Of a DNA stretch of 37,368 bases, positions 28,545-37,368 are shown piece by piece (the stretch's first letter is position 1; each line of letters starts with the position of its first letter). Source of the DNA: Desulfosporosinus sp. (GTDB lineage: Bacteria > Bacillota > Desulfitobacteriia > Desulfitobacteriales > Desulfitobacteriaceae); contig JARLHV010000050.1 of the NCBI GenBank assembly GCA_031292055.1, positions 1 to 37,368 of the forward strand, given 5' to 3'. The translations under genes and the position numbers were made by a program. Under the pieces are notes generated by a model that was not told the origin of the DNA, searched no databases, and saw only the letters and a program-made list of their open reading frames with translations.

Positions 28545-29114
28545 CTACTTATTATTACTTTTTAAGTAAGAATGTGTTATAAGAGAACTTATGTTTTCGG
28601 ACATTCGCCACACGAGGTTGAGTCGGGTATTCTGTAATACTATATATTCCATGAATCCTCCAACATTTACGATTCCGGTTAAATGGGCTTCGCCAACTTC
28701 GGGAAGCTGTTTATGAACGCCAGCACCAGGTCTCAATGGTCCATCAGCTAAGGTAATACACCCGATAGAATCTAGTTGACCGAGGCAGGCATCAATCGCA
28801 ATAATAAAGGGCTTAACAAATGATTGTTGGATAAATTCTATAGTTTGTCTTAGATTAGTAGCATGAACAGGCTCATCCAGCGTACCATAAACATGTAGTT
28901 GAGGCAGATTAATGCGTGAAAGATGCGTGCCGATCAAAGGACCCAAGGCGTCCCCCGTAGATCGATCCGTTCCGATACAAAGGATTACGGCGGGACGCTT
29001 ACGCGTCGATAAAAAGAGATCAAAAAGTCGCGCTTCCAGTTTTTCTTTCGCTGAATGGTCGTCAACGTGGGCTTTTAGTTTCTGTGGTTCAGTCCATAAT
29101 GAAAATAGACTCAC
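28545..29114 (-). CDS. yyaC: Spore protease YyaC
   Basis: This 189-residue protein is related to the germination protease GPR: IGTDRSTGDALGPLIG (about 47-62) with acidic D50 and D55, IIAIDACLG, and a C-terminal TGIVNVGGFMEY. It indicates that the host forms endospores. It is the only - strand gene right of oriC, so it is head-on to the fork. The start is GTG with GGGGG upstream. No terminator separates it from the convergent DUF4446 gene. Confidence 0.92.
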   Translation of the reverse strand: MSLFSLWTEPQKLKAHVDDHSAKEKLEARLFDLFLSTRKRPAVILCIGTDRSTGDALGPLIGTHLSRINLPQLHVYGTLDEPVHATNLRQTIEFIQQSFVKPFIIAIDACLGQLDSIGCITLADGPLRPGAGVHKQLPEVGEAHLTGIVNVGGFMEYIVLQNTRLNLVWRMSENISSLITHSYLKSNNK

Positions 29115-29263
29115 AAGCTACCCCCTATGAAACTTATTTAAAATTATAGCTATAAGTACTTAGTTAAAAGAGTATATACATAATTATATTTACCAATTTA
29201 AAGTCTATTTATGCATGAGATTCCTCTGCTTGCCATAAGAATGATGGCGAGGAGGGAAATGTT

Positions 29264-30295
29264 ATGAATTGGAAAACAACCTTTCAAGTTGCCGCAACCT
29301 ATGTGGGTGCTGTTATGGGAGCCGGTTTTGCTTCAGGTCAAGAGATACAGCAATTTTTTGCGCGCTTTGGGCGCTGGGGTTTAGCAGGTATTGTAGTCAG
29401 TGCGGTACTGTTTTCTCTTCTGGGTTGGGGTATGTTGGATTTGCAGGAACGTTGGAAAATTTCATCTTATCCAGAATTCTTTAATCGTTTACTGGGTTCC
29501 AGATTGGGCCAATGGGCAGACTGGTTCGTAAGTATTCTCTTGTTTTTGGGTATGTTGGCAATGATTGCAGGTAGTGGTGCAATTTTTTATGAATATTTTG
29601 GCTTCTCAAAGTGGTTAGGTATCGTTTTGACAGTTGCTGTAATTATGCTGGCTTTATGGTTCCGTGGAGAAGGGGTATTATGGATTAATTCCATCTTAAT
29701 ACCCTTGAAATTTATTTTTTGTTTAGGAATTGCAACTGCAGCTGTTTTGTTAGCAACTTCTGGAGATGGTGAGGGCATAGTAGTATTGTCAAATCCAATT
29801 GTGAACCATTGGGCACTTTCGGCTATTCTCTACGTTTCCTTTAATTTAACGTTGGCAATGGTCGTTTTTGCTTCACTGGGTCGCGAGATTCAGCGACCAG
29901 GAGCACGTTTAGGTGCGGTGTTTGGTGGTGTAGCACTCGGAATATTCGCCTTCGTCATAGGAATGGCATTACTTCGATTTCCAGATATTCTAGGATTAGA
30001 AATCCCAATGGTTGCGGTTGCCGGCAAGTTAGGGGATTGGCCTGCGTTCTTCTACGTAGTGGTTCTATGGTTAACTATGATTACGGCAGCGATTGGAAAT
30101 GGTTTTAGCCTCGTTAGTCGGGTAGTTAATTCAGGTAAGATAAGCTACGGAAATGCCACATTCCTGATATTGCTCTTACTCATACCCCTTGCTGGTGTGA
30201 GATTTTCCCAGATCGTGCAGTTTGTATATCCTATGTTTGGTTACTTAGGACTAGTATTCTTACCGACAATTCTATATTTTTGGCTGAAAGTATAA
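29264..30295 (+). CDS. YkvI-like membrane protein, APC-type transporter fold
   Basis: This 343-residue protein has about ten predicted membrane helices. The N-terminus VAATYVGAVMGAGFASGQEI is a hallmark of the YkvI family, related to the APC superfamily of amino acid and cation transporters (the GAGFASG break in helix 1). The substrate is unknown. GAGGAGGG precedes the ATG. Confidence 0.85.
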   Translation: MNWKTTFQVAATYVGAVMGAGFASGQEIQQFFARFGRWGLAGIVVSAVLFSLLGWGMLDLQERWKISSYPEFFNRLLGSRLGQWADWFVSILLFLGMLAMIAGSGAIFYEYFGFSKWLGIVLTVAVIMLALWFRGEGVLWINSILIPLKFIFCLGIATAAVLLATSGDGEGIVVLSNPIVNHWALSAILYVSFNLTLAMVVFASLGREIQRPGARLGAVFGGVALGIFAFVIGMALLRFPDILGLEIPMVAVAGKLGDWPAFFYVVVLWLTMITAAIGNGFSLVSRVVNSGKISYGNATFLILLLLIPLAGVRFSQIVQFVYPMFGYLGLVFLPTILYFWLKV

Positions 30296-30472
30296 AAATA
30301 CTTTAAAACATGACACTAATAAGGATGAGATAGTTTAAGCGCAGCTGACCATGAAGAAAAGACTGATAGATTGAAACCGACCAATAATAAAAGCATGCCA
30401 TAGATATTAATTTAGGTATATGAAAGAAAATAACAAGTCATGATGCCTTGGATAGTTTGCGTCAGACAAGGA

Positions 30473-30513
30473 GGCATGTGCCCCTCATAGCGGGGCTATT
30501 AGGGGCACATGCC
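30473..30513. other. Strong unassigned hairpin upstream of selB
   Basis: A 13-bp perfect stem (30473-30485 with 30501-30513), one C/T mismatch, a 5-bp stem (30487-30491 with 30495-30499) and a GGG loop form a very stable hairpin. No T-run follows, so it is not a standard terminator. It lies 81 bases before the selB start. Confidence 0.9.
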
Positions 30514-30594
30514 GATGCAGTATGACACAAAATAGACTGGCAGACTGACTAGTTATTTTCTTGAATGTGCCTTACATAGATAAGGGGAAGGAAA

Positions 30595-32490
30595 ATGGCT
30601 GAACGACACTATTTAATAGGTACAGCAGGACATGTTGATCATGGCAAAACAGAGTTGATTCATGCTCTTTCTGGCATAGAAACAGATCGCTTAAAAGAAG
30701 AAAAGCAACGGGGGATCTCAATTGAATTGGGGTTTGCTCATATGAAGATGCCCAGCGGACGAAAAGTTGGGATTGTGGATGTTCCGGGGCATGAACGATT
30801 TGTTCGCCAGATGTTAGCCGGAGCCAGTGGCATGGATGTCGTGTTACTGGTTATTGCTGCAGATGAGGGAATTATGCCTCAGACTCAGGAGCATCTGGAT
30901 ATCTTGACATTACTTGGCATACCTCGGGGAATCGTTGTACTTAATAAGGTGGACCTTGTGGATGAAGAGTGGCTCGAACTTATAGAAGAAGAGATACATC
31001 AAGAACTTAAGGACACAGCCTTTCACAAAGCGCCAATTTGTCGAGTTTCGGCTTTGACTGGCGCTGGAATACCAAACTTGCGTCAAACGATTGATGAGCT
31101 GTTAACAGAGGTTGAAAGTAAGAAAACGACTGGGCCTGTTCGTATGCCACTTGACCGCGTCTTTAGTATTCAGGGGTTCGGCACCGTTGTGACTGGAACG
31201 CTTTACAGTGGGACAGTGAAACTGGGGCAGGAGTTGGCGATTGAACCGATCCATATTCTAACGAAAGTCCGTTCTCTACAAGTTCATAAAAACAAAGTGG
31301 ATTTTGCAGAGGCGGGACAGCGGGTTGCGGTGAATCTGGCAGGGGTAGATGTCGCTGATGTGGAGAGAGGTTCAGTACTCGTTAGCTCTAAGGCGTTTAA
31401 GATCGGAAAGATTGTGGACTTGAAAGTTCAAAACCTAATATCTGCAGATAAACCTTTAATCCAAAGACAACGGGTTCGTTTTCACCTTGGAACTACCGAG
31501 ATCCTTGGACGCATACATCTCTTGGAGCATAAGGAACTGGCACCTGGACAAGAAGGATTTGCCCAGATTCTTCTGGAAGAACCAGTTGTTGCAGTACCAG
31601 GAGATCGTTTTGTACTGCGGTTTTATTCTCCTGCCCATACGATTGCGGGCGGGAAAGTACTTGGTGTAGCAGAATTTAAGCAGAAACGATTTAAAGAAAA
31701 TGTTTTGGCACAGATGAGAGTGAAAGACCAAGGCGATCCGCTTGACCTATTAGAAGAAGAAATGAACGAACCTCAAACTGGTACGGATTTAGCAGCACGC
31801 CTCCATGTCACTTTAGCCGAATTGGAGGAGAGCTTGAAATTACTAGAAGAGTCGCACCGACTGGAGATTTGGCTGGAAGATGAAACAAAGCTCTACTGGG
31901 GGAAAGTGACAGCAGAGCTTTGGAGATCAAAATTGCTAAACATCGTTAAAATTTACGAAGGGAAAAATCCTCTGCACGGGGGAATTGGCAGAGAGGAATT
32001 AAAAACTCGCCTGGGAGTTCTATGGACTCATCGCCGTTGGCAAACAATTCTGGAACAAGGTTCTAGCCGAGGGTATTATCATATCTCAGGCAGCAAAGTC
32101 CAAACAAACGAAGGCGCGGAAATTCCGCCGGGCATACAAAACCGATTAGATGCCTTACGTACAAAATGGCAAGGTAGTACGCTGATGCCGCCTGACTTGA
32201 TGATAACTGCACAAGCCTGTGGTATCCAAAAGTCGGAAGCTCTTGAATATGCTCAGTACTTGTGTGAAAGAGGAGAATGGGTGCATATCGATCAGTTTTA
32301 CTACAGACAAAAAGAACTGGAACCTGCCAAAGAAATCTTAATCGAGTTTCTAAAGGACCATGGCGAAGTAGGTGTCTCTGAGGTGCGGGAAATGTGGGGT
32401 ACTTCAAGGAAGTATGCAGTTCCATTACTTGAGTTTTTTGATAATCAGAAGTTAACAAAGCGAATTGGTGACAAAAGAAGATTATACTGA
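30595..32490 (+). CDS. selB: Selenocysteine-specific elongation factor SelB
   Basis: SelB delivers Sec-tRNA to UGA codons marked by a SECIS hairpin. The 631-residue protein has the GTPase motifs AGHVDHGKT (11-19), DVPGHE (62-67) and NKVD (117-120), EF-Tu-like domains 2 and 3, and C-terminal winged-helix repeats (about 370-631) that bind SECIS. Its presence indicates selenoproteins, though selA, selD and tRNA-Sec are not in the window. AAGGGGAAGG precedes the ATG. Confidence 0.97.
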   Translation: MAERHYLIGTAGHVDHGKTELIHALSGIETDRLKEEKQRGISIELGFAHMKMPSGRKVGIVDVPGHERFVRQMLAGASGMDVVLLVIAADEGIMPQTQEHLDILTLLGIPRGIVVLNKVDLVDEEWLELIEEEIHQELKDTAFHKAPICRVSALTGAGIPNLRQTIDELLTEVESKKTTGPVRMPLDRVFSIQGFGTVVTGTLYSGTVKLGQELAIEPIHILTKVRSLQVHKNKVDFAEAGQRVAVNLAGVDVADVERGSVLVSSKAFKIGKIVDLKVQNLISADKPLIQRQRVRFHLGTTEILGRIHLLEHKELAPGQEGFAQILLEEPVVAVPGDRFVLRFYSPAHTIAGGKVLGVAEFKQKRFKENVLAQMRVKDQGDPLDLLEEEMNEPQTGTDLAARLHVTLAELEESLKLLEESHRLEIWLEDETKLYWGKVTAELWRSKLLNIVKIYEGKNPLHGGIGREELKTRLGVLWTHRRWQTILEQGSSRGYYHISGSKVQTNEGAEIPPGIQNRLDALRTKWQGSTLMPPDLMITAQACGIQKSEALEYAQYLCERGEWVHIDQFYYRQKELEPAKEILIEFLKDHGEVGVSEVREMWGTSRKYAVPLLEFFDNQKLTKRIGDKRRLY

Positions 32491-32518
32491 AAGTATGTAG
32501 TGAGACAGGATTTAATAA

Positions 32519-32547
32519 TTGACACAATCGTGCAACAGATATAGAAT
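32519..32547 (+). promoter_or_regulatory. Promoter for the first binding-protein gene
   Basis: TTGACA (32519-32524), a 17-nt spacer and TAGAAT (32542-32547) form a strong sigma-A-like promoter. It leaves a leader of about 190 nt before the start at 32743. A palindrome CACCATGGTG lies in the leader; no known riboswitch is recognised. Confidence 0.7.
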
Positions 32548-32742
32548 TAAGCATTGTTAAACGTAAGCCAGTTGAAATCTGTATTATAACTGTCGCTTGA
32601 AGTTTATCTTGGCACCATGGTGTTCAGCCATTCTTCTTTCCAAGCTAAAGCTTAATCTTTACAGCGAAGGGTATTGTACAGTAGTTATATAGTTTGAGTA
32701 AAATTATAGAATCCAAGGAATATTAAGGATGGGGGTACAAGA

Positions 32743-33903
32743 ATGCAAAAAAGTAACGTAGTGTTGGGCTTAGCAGTTATAATGTTAGGCCTTGTCTCAG
32801 GCTGCAGTAGTGCAGCAGCACCTCAAGCAGCTCAGGAAATTAAAATCGGCGGTGATTTGGAATTGTCAGGGGGTGTAGCCACTTATGGGCAATCAGTTTT
32901 AAACGCAGTTAACCTAGCGTTTGAGGATCAAAACAATAAAGGTGGACTCCTTGGCAAACAACTCAAATTTATTACGGCTGATAATAAATCAGAAGCTGGC
33001 GAGTCAACGACAGCTATCACAAAGCTCATTACCCAAGATAAAGTTGTAGCAGTACTAGGAGCGGTAACTAGTTCTAATACGAAGGCAGCAGTGCCAGTTT
33101 CTGCGGACAACAAAATTCCGTTGATTACGCCGACGGCAACTAATGCAGAAGTTACTGTTAATAAAGATGGGTCGCTGAATAAATGGGTTTTCAGAAGCTG
33201 TTTTCTGGATCCTTTCCAAGGAAAAGTTGCTGAGAATTTCGTAACAAATACACTCAAACTAAATAAAGCTGCCGTTTTTATCGATCAAAAAGATGATTAT
33301 TCTAAAGGTTTAGCAGCGGAATTTAGTAAAGATCTTACTAGTGCTGGGGGAACCATTACCGATACAGAAAATTATGTTGGCGGGGATAAGGACTTCAGAT
33401 CGACTTTAACAAGGATCAAAGCCAGCAATCCAGAAGTTCTATTTGTCCCCGGTTATTATAGTGAGGTCGGTTTGATTGTAAAGCAAGCTCGTGAATTAGG
33501 AATAACGACTCCAATTGTCGGAGGAGACGGCTGGGATTCTGCGAAATTAGCAGATTTAGCTGGGGCAGCAAATCTAAATGACACATATTACGTTGACCAT
33601 ATGTGGGCTGGGGATCCAGCGACAAAACCTTTCGCTGATGCTTATACGGCAAAATATAAAGCGGAACCAGATGCTTTAGCGGCCTTAGGGTATGATGCCG
33701 CCGAAATGCTTATTGAGGCAATCAAAACCACAGGTGGAACAGACCCAGAAAAGCTTAGAACTGCCTTGGAAAATACTAAGGATTTTCAAGGAGTTACTGG
33801 GGTCATCACAGTGGATCCCAAAACACATAATCCCATAAAGAGTGCGGTTATTATTAAATTGGTGGACGGTAAAAAGACGTTGCTCACGCACGTTAATCCA
33901 TAA
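32743..33903 (+). CDS. ABC transporter substrate-binding lipoprotein, branched-chain amino acid type
   Basis: This 386-residue extracellular solute-binding protein is of the LivJ/LivK (periplasmic binding fold type I) family. It has a lipoprotein signal with lipobox LVSGC (C21), then IKIGGDLELSGGVATYGQS and the usual EVGLIVKQARELG. It is a close paralogue of the next gene (about 60% identical by eye). The substrate may be a branched-chain amino acid or a related compound. It has its own promoter and so may be expressed separately from the permease operon. Confidence 0.92.
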   Translation: MQKSNVVLGLAVIMLGLVSGCSSAAAPQAAQEIKIGGDLELSGGVATYGQSVLNAVNLAFEDQNNKGGLLGKQLKFITADNKSEAGESTTAITKLITQDKVVAVLGAVTSSNTKAAVPVSADNKIPLITPTATNAEVTVNKDGSLNKWVFRSCFLDPFQGKVAENFVTNTLKLNKAAVFIDQKDDYSKGLAAEFSKDLTSAGGTITDTENYVGGDKDFRSTLTRIKASNPEVLFVPGYYSEVGLIVKQARELGITTPIVGGDGWDSAKLADLAGAANLNDTYYVDHMWAGDPATKPFADAYTAKYKAEPDALAALGYDAAEMLIEAIKTTGGTDPEKLRTALENTKDFQGVTGVITVDPKTHNPIKSAVIIKLVDGKKTLLTHVNP

Positions 33904-33947
33904 TTCCTATTTTTTAGACATAACGTTATGGTATAACACAAATTTTA

Positions 33948-33986
33948 TTGACTTAATCTTGTACTAAAGCTAAAATATCTTTAGTA
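33948..33986 (+). promoter_or_regulatory. Promoter with inverted repeat before the second binding-protein gene
   Basis: TTGACT (33948-33953), a 17-nt spacer and TAAAAT (33971-33976) form a promoter. An 8-bp inverted repeat, TACTAAAG (33962-33969) and CTTTAGTA (33979-33986), brackets the -10 box, a classic operator position. A separate 12-bp palindrome, CATAACGTTATG (33919-33930), lies just upstream. Confidence 0.65.
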
Positions 33987-34047
33987 TAGAATTAGTATTC
34001 AAACTTAGAAGTAAGCTAAGTACTGGAAAATTTTGGACAAGGCAACG

Positions 34048-34089
34048 AAGCCCCAGTCACGAAAATTTAGCGTTGACTGGGGCTTTTAA
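34048..34089 (+). terminator. Terminator-like hairpin in the second leader
   Basis: A perfect 12-bp stem, AAGCCCCAGTCA (34048-34059) with TGACTGGGGCTT (34074-34085), is followed by TTAAT. It falls about 65-105 nt after the promoter at 33948-33976, so it may be an attenuator rather than only the end of the first binding-protein transcript. Confidence 0.75.
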
Positions 34090-34182
34090 TAAAAGATGGG
34101 AGGGTGAGCGCGGAGGAAGAATATGGATCTTAGAAGAAAACAATAGAATCAAACGTTCGCAAGTTATGAAGGAGGAGAAAGA

Positions 34183-35370
34183 ATGAGATTATTTAGCAAG
34201 GGCTTTTCAATTGGAATGATCGCTTTATTGAGTATTTCCTTAGTTGCTGGGTGTGGAACAACACCAAAAAGTGGAGCGAGTGATGCGAGTACACCTATTA
34301 AAGTAGGTGGTAATTTAGAGTTGAGCGGTGGAACCGCTATGTTTGGTCAAGCGGCTAAGAATGCCATCACTTTAGCGTTTGATCAACAAAATGCTAAAGG
34401 TGGAGTCTTAGGTAGACAGTTAGAACTAGTGGCAGCGGATAACAAGTCAGATGCTGGAGAGTCGACTGCTGCGGTTACTAAGCTTGTCACTCAAGACAAG
34501 GTCGTTGCAGTTATCGGGTCAATGACTAGTTCCGTCACGCTGGCAGCTGTGCCAGTTGTAACGGATAACAAAATACCTATGATTTCACCAAGTGGGACAA
34601 ACGCAAAGCTAACAGTAGATCCTGCGACAGGACAAGTACGGCCTTGGATTTTTAGAGCATGTTTTATTGATCCGTTCCAGGGTCAGGTTGGAGCTAACTT
34701 CGCTTTAACGAATTTAAAAGCTAAAACTGCTGCTGTGATTATTGATCAGAAGAGCGATTATTCAAAAGGTTTAGCTGATGCCTTTGTAACTAATTTCAAA
34801 AAAGGAAATGGTCAAATAACCGGAACCGAGCAATATGTTGCTGGAAGTGATAAGGATTTCCGTTCGATCTTAACTCGTATAAAAGCAGAAAATCCAGATA
34901 TGGTTTGGTTACCAGGTTATTATCAAGAAGTGGGTTTAATCGTCAAGCAAGCTCGTGAGTTAGGTATGATGATGCCATTTATGGGTGGCGATGGTTGGGA
35001 CGATCCACAGCTCTTTAATATTGCTGGAAATGACGTGTTAAACAATACTTTCTATGTTGATCATGTGGCAACAGATGATCCTGCCTTGGCTACGTTTGTT
35101 AGCGACTATAAAGCCAAATTTAATAGTGTACCAAATGCCATGGGCGCTTTGGGTTATGATGCTGCAAATATGCTGATCAAAGCCATTGACGATGCCAAAA
35201 GCACCGATCCAGAAAAACTTCGCACTGCTTTAGAGAATATGAAAGGGTTTAAAGGCGTAGGCGGAGATATTACAATTGATCCTAAAACGCATAACCCACA
35301 GAAGAGCGCAGTTATTATTGCCAATAAAAATGGTAAACCAACGTTCGTGACACGTGTTGCTCCGCAATGA
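34183..35370 (+). CDS. ABC transporter substrate-binding lipoprotein, branched-chain amino acid type (paralogue)
   Basis: This 395-residue LivJ/LivK-type binding protein has lipobox LVAGC (C24). It shares long stretches with the upstream gene, such as the LELSGG, DKDFRS and EVGLIVKQARELG motifs. A strong GAAGGAGG precedes the ATG. It is the first gene of the livH-livM-livG operon and is separated from livH by a 10-bp hairpin that probably raises its share of the message. Differences around the ligand cleft could give it a different substrate range. Confidence 0.93.
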   Translation: MRLFSKGFSIGMIALLSISLVAGCGTTPKSGASDASTPIKVGGNLELSGGTAMFGQAAKNAITLAFDQQNAKGGVLGRQLELVAADNKSDAGESTAAVTKLVTQDKVVAVIGSMTSSVTLAAVPVVTDNKIPMISPSGTNAKLTVDPATGQVRPWIFRACFIDPFQGQVGANFALTNLKAKTAAVIIDQKSDYSKGLADAFVTNFKKGNGQITGTEQYVAGSDKDFRSILTRIKAENPDMVWLPGYYQEVGLIVKQARELGMMMPFMGGDGWDDPQLFNIAGNDVLNNTFYVDHVATDDPALATFVSDYKAKFNSVPNAMGALGYDAANMLIKAIDDAKSTDPEKLRTALENMKGFKGVGGDITIDPKTHNPQKSAVIIANKNGKPTFVTRVAPQ

Positions 35371-35430
35371 TAGGATAATTAGCAAGTAACATTGAGATAA
35401 ATAGGTAGGTATAATAGTCATCCTGAAAAC

Positions 35431-35464
35431 AGAGAGAGGGAGGGGACAGATTCACCCTCTCTCT
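35431..35464 (+). other. Intercistronic hairpin between binding protein and livH
   Basis: AGAGAGAGGG (35431-35440) pairs perfectly with CCCTCTCTCT (35455-35464) around a 14-nt loop. No T-run follows. Such hairpins often protect the 3' end of an abundant upstream cistron, here the binding protein. Confidence 0.8.
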
Positions 35465-35503
35465 TCTGATTGGGAAAGTGTTAGCAGAAATGGGAGTGAG
35501 TTT

Positions 35504-36397
35504 ATGGGAAGTAGTATTACACAACAAATATTTCAACAGCTTGTCAATGGATTATCCTTAGGAAGTATATATGCGCTCATTGCCTTGGGCTATACTATGG
35601 TCTATGGTATTGTTAAGCTGATCAATTTTGCGCATGGAGATGTTATGATGGTGGGAGCCTATTCTGGTTGGTTTGCCATAACCGTCTTACATTGGTCTTT
35701 CCTGCCCGCTCTGCTTTTTTCAATGGTCGCTTGTGCCCTATTAGGGGTTGTAATTGAACGGATTGCGTATAAACCGTTGCGAAACGCTTCTCGTATAGCT
35801 GCCTTAATTACCGCGATCGGGGTATCGCTATTTTTAGAGTATGGAGGTATGTTATTAGTAACGGCTCAAGTGCGTACCTATCCTCCTGTCTTTCCAGAAA
35901 CAATGTATTCGATACATGGAGTAATCTTTAAATACGGAGATATTGTAATGCTACTAACCTCAGTTATACTTATGGCCCTTTTGCATTTTACCGTCCAATA
36001 CACGAAAATGGGCAAAGCCATGCGTGCGGTATCCTTTGATAAAGATGCTGCATTACTGATGGGAATTAACACCAATAACATTATATCATTCACCTTTGCG
36101 ATTGGCTCAGCGCTGGCGGCTGCAGCCGGGGTATTGATGGGAGTTTACTTTAATACTATCGACCCATTAATGGGAATGATTCCCGGTTTGAAGGCCTTTG
36201 TGGCGGCAGTATTAGGGGGAATTGGCATTATACCGGGTGCAATGGTTGGAGGCTTAATGTTGGGTTTAATCGAATCGATTGTGAGCGGTTTAGGAGCTTC
36301 AACTTGGCGGGATGCCGTTGCCTTTCTTATCTTGATTCTCGTGCTTATTATTAAACCAAGTGGTCTTTTTGGTAAAAACGTACGTGAGAAAGTGTAG
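35504..36397 (+). CDS. livH: Branched-chain amino acid ABC transporter permease LivH
   Basis: This 297-residue permease has about eight membrane helices. The N-terminus QQLVNGLSLGSIYALIALGY and the motifs INFAHGDVMMVGAY and AAAGVLMGVYFNTIDP are typical of LivH. GGGAGTGAG precedes the ATG. livM follows directly, so the two permeases form the membrane channel together. Confidence 0.95.
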   Translation: MGSSITQQIFQQLVNGLSLGSIYALIALGYTMVYGIVKLINFAHGDVMMVGAYSGWFAITVLHWSFLPALLFSMVACALLGVVIERIAYKPLRNASRIAALITAIGVSLFLEYGGMLLVTAQVRTYPPVFPETMYSIHGVIFKYGDIVMLLTSVILMALLHFTVQYTKMGKAMRAVSFDKDAALLMGINTNNIISFTFAIGSALAAAAGVLMGVYFNTIDPLMGMIPGLKAFVAAVLGGIGIIPGAMVGGLMLGLIESIVSGLGASTWRDAVAFLILILVLIIKPSGLFGKNVREKV

Positions 36398-36406
36398 GTG
36401 AGAAAA

Positions 36407-37360
36407 ATGCGTAACTGGTTCAACCGCCAAAATATAGTGTCACTCTTGGGAATAGTTCTTTTATACGGAGTTATTCAAGGGCTGATTGTGTTGGATATTA
36501 TGCCTCCATTTTATAAATTAACATTAATTCAAATATGTATTTATATTATCCTGGCGACCAGTCTGAATCTGATAAATGGTATAACAGGTCAATTTTCGAT
36601 TGGACATGCAGGTTTTATGGCCATCGGGGCCTATATTTCAGCTATTGTTACAGCTATTCAACACGGGCCTTTAGCATTAGGACTTCTCGCCGGAGCGATT
36701 GCGGCGGCGTTGGCGGGCCTTCTGGTCGGATTACCTACGCTGCGCCTTAACGGGGATTACCTCGCTATTGCTACCTTGGGATTTGGAGAAATCGTGCGTA
36801 TTATCTTCTTAAACACGGACTATGTTGGTGGAGCAGCAGGATTCACGCTACCAAGCACAATTACATGGACATGGGCTTTTGGATTAATGGCGGTGAGTGT
36901 CGTTTTGATGAAAAATTTTGTTGGCTCAACCCACGGCAGGGCGTGTATTTCTATTCGTGAAAATGAGATTGCCGCAGAATCTATGGGAGTGAATACGACA
37001 AAATATAAAGTGATAGCGTTTACAATGGGAGCCTTTTTTGCTGGACTGGCCGGCGGGATTTATGCAAATTACTTTTATATTATCCAACCTATGACCTTTA
37101 ATTTTATACTGTCCTTTAACATTCTTGTGATGATTGTGCTAGGGGGCTTAGGGAGTATGACCGGAGGTATTCTAGGCGCTATTGTCATGACTTTGGCTTC
37201 GGCACTTTTAGCAGGTGTTCCGGAGTGGCGTAACGTTATAACGGCAGTGTTATTAGTCTTAATGATGATCTTTAGACCGACCGGAATAATGGGAACCAAA
37301 GAATTCAGCTTAAATTTCCTGGGAAAGAAGAGTGAAAAAAATGCCGCTTCTAAAAATTGA
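36407..37360 (+). CDS. livM: Branched-chain amino acid ABC transporter permease LivM
   Basis: This permease of 317 residues from the ATG at 36407 has about nine membrane helices and the LivM signatures LNLINGITGQFSIGHAGFMA and GDYLAIATLGFGEIVRI, ending with a cytoplasmic lysine-rich tail. A GTG at 36398 directly after the livH stop is an alternative start adding three residues; the ATG is preferred because AGGTGAG lies just upstream. Its 3' end overlaps the livG start by 20 bp. Confidence 0.94.
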   Translation: MRNWFNRQNIVSLLGIVLLYGVIQGLIVLDIMPPFYKLTLIQICIYIILATSLNLINGITGQFSIGHAGFMAIGAYISAIVTAIQHGPLALGLLAGAIAAALAGLLVGLPTLRLNGDYLAIATLGFGEIVRIIFLNTDYVGGAAGFTLPSTITWTWAFGLMAVSVVLMKNFVGSTHGRACISIRENEIAAESMGVNTTKYKVIAFTMGAFFAGLAGGIYANYFYIIQPMTFNFILSFNILVMIVLGGLGSMTGGILGAIVMTLASALLAGVPEWRNVITAVLLVLMMIFRPTGIMGTKEFSLNFLGKKSEKNAASKN

Positions 37361-37368
37361 TAATCTTT
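37341..37368 (+). CDS. livG: ABC transporter ATP-binding protein LivG, start only (partial)
   Basis: The ATG at 37341 opens MPLLKIDNL, the usual beginning of LivG ATPases, and runs off the window. It lies in another frame inside the last codons of livM, with a purine-rich GAAGAGTG upstream. Gene order (livH, livM, then livG) supports the call. Confidence 0.75.

Noticed and set aside
30473..30513. Hairpin considered as tRNA-Sec or a standard terminator
   Set aside because: It is too short and lacks tRNA arms. No T-run follows.
32063..32554. 163-residue antisense ORF over the end of selB
   Set aside because: It is a shadow of the selB frame, with no ribosome-binding site and no recognisable domain.
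33987..34100. Leader compared with c-di-GMP, fluoride and other known riboswitches
   Set aside because: Only short GGCAACG-type fragments resemble parts of such motifs. The conserved cores are missing.

Overview
The window is the replication-origin region of a Gram-positive, endospore-forming, low-GC Clostridia chromosome. The gene content and order best fit a Peptococcaceae-type organism such as Desulfosporosinus or Desulfitobacterium. That placement is an inference from layout and protein character, not from a database match. The supporting features are the recF-remB-gyrB-gyrA and rpmH-rnpA-yidD-yidC-jag-mnmE-mnmG-rsmG-parAB order, the pdxST-serS block, a sporulation YyaC protein, SelB, and frequent TTG and GTG starts.

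Layout. (1) 1-4288 is an accessory block on the + strand. It holds the 3' end of a group II intron, a CGGC-family cysteine-rich protein, a frameshifted mobile-element gene, an intact two-gene ATPase plus RloB (RloA/RloB, AbiL-like) defence pair with its own promoter and inverted-repeat control region, and an IS630-type transposase fragment butted against a broken lipoprotein gene. (2) 4289-5269 carries tadA and four tRNA genes (Ser-CGA, Arg-CCT, Arg-TCG, Ser-TGA). (3) 5384-8157 is pdxS-pdxT-serS. (4) 8340-16995 is dnaA-dnaN-recF-remB-gyrB-gyrA on the - strand. (5) oriC is bipartite, with a DnaA-box cluster upstream of dnaA (about 17045-17242) and a second cluster between dnaA and dnaN (about 15432-15605) that carries a DnaA-trio-like unwinding element. 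(6) 17355-27057 runs rightward: rpmH, rnpA, yidD, yidC, jag, mnmE, mnmG, rsmG, a VanW-family gene, parA and parB, followed by two parS sites. (7) 27261-30295 holds DUF554, DUF4446, yyaC (the only - strand gene right of the origin) and a YkvI-type membrane protein. (8) 30595-32490 is selB. (9) 32743 to the right edge is a branched-chain-amino-acid-type ABC transporter: two paralogous lipoprotein binding proteins, livH, livM and the first codons of livG.

How it fits together. Core genes on both arms point away from oriC, so transcription runs with the forks. The accessory genes at the far left point toward the origin, against this bias, which supports later acquisition. The origin genes act together: DnaA opens oriC, the sliding clamp DnaN and RecF act at forks, gyrase relieves supercoils, and ParABS segregates the duplicated origins. 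RnpA, MnmE, MnmG, RsmG, TadA and the tRNA cluster serve tRNA and rRNA maturation. YidD and YidC handle membrane protein insertion. PdxST makes pyridoxal phosphate.

Nothing here is clearly a wholly new system. The most interesting items are the RloAB defence pair with its control region, the leader region of the second binding-protein gene, a triple half-site motif upstream of pdxS, a 12-bp inverted repeat inside oriC, and a strong unexplained hairpin upstream of selB.
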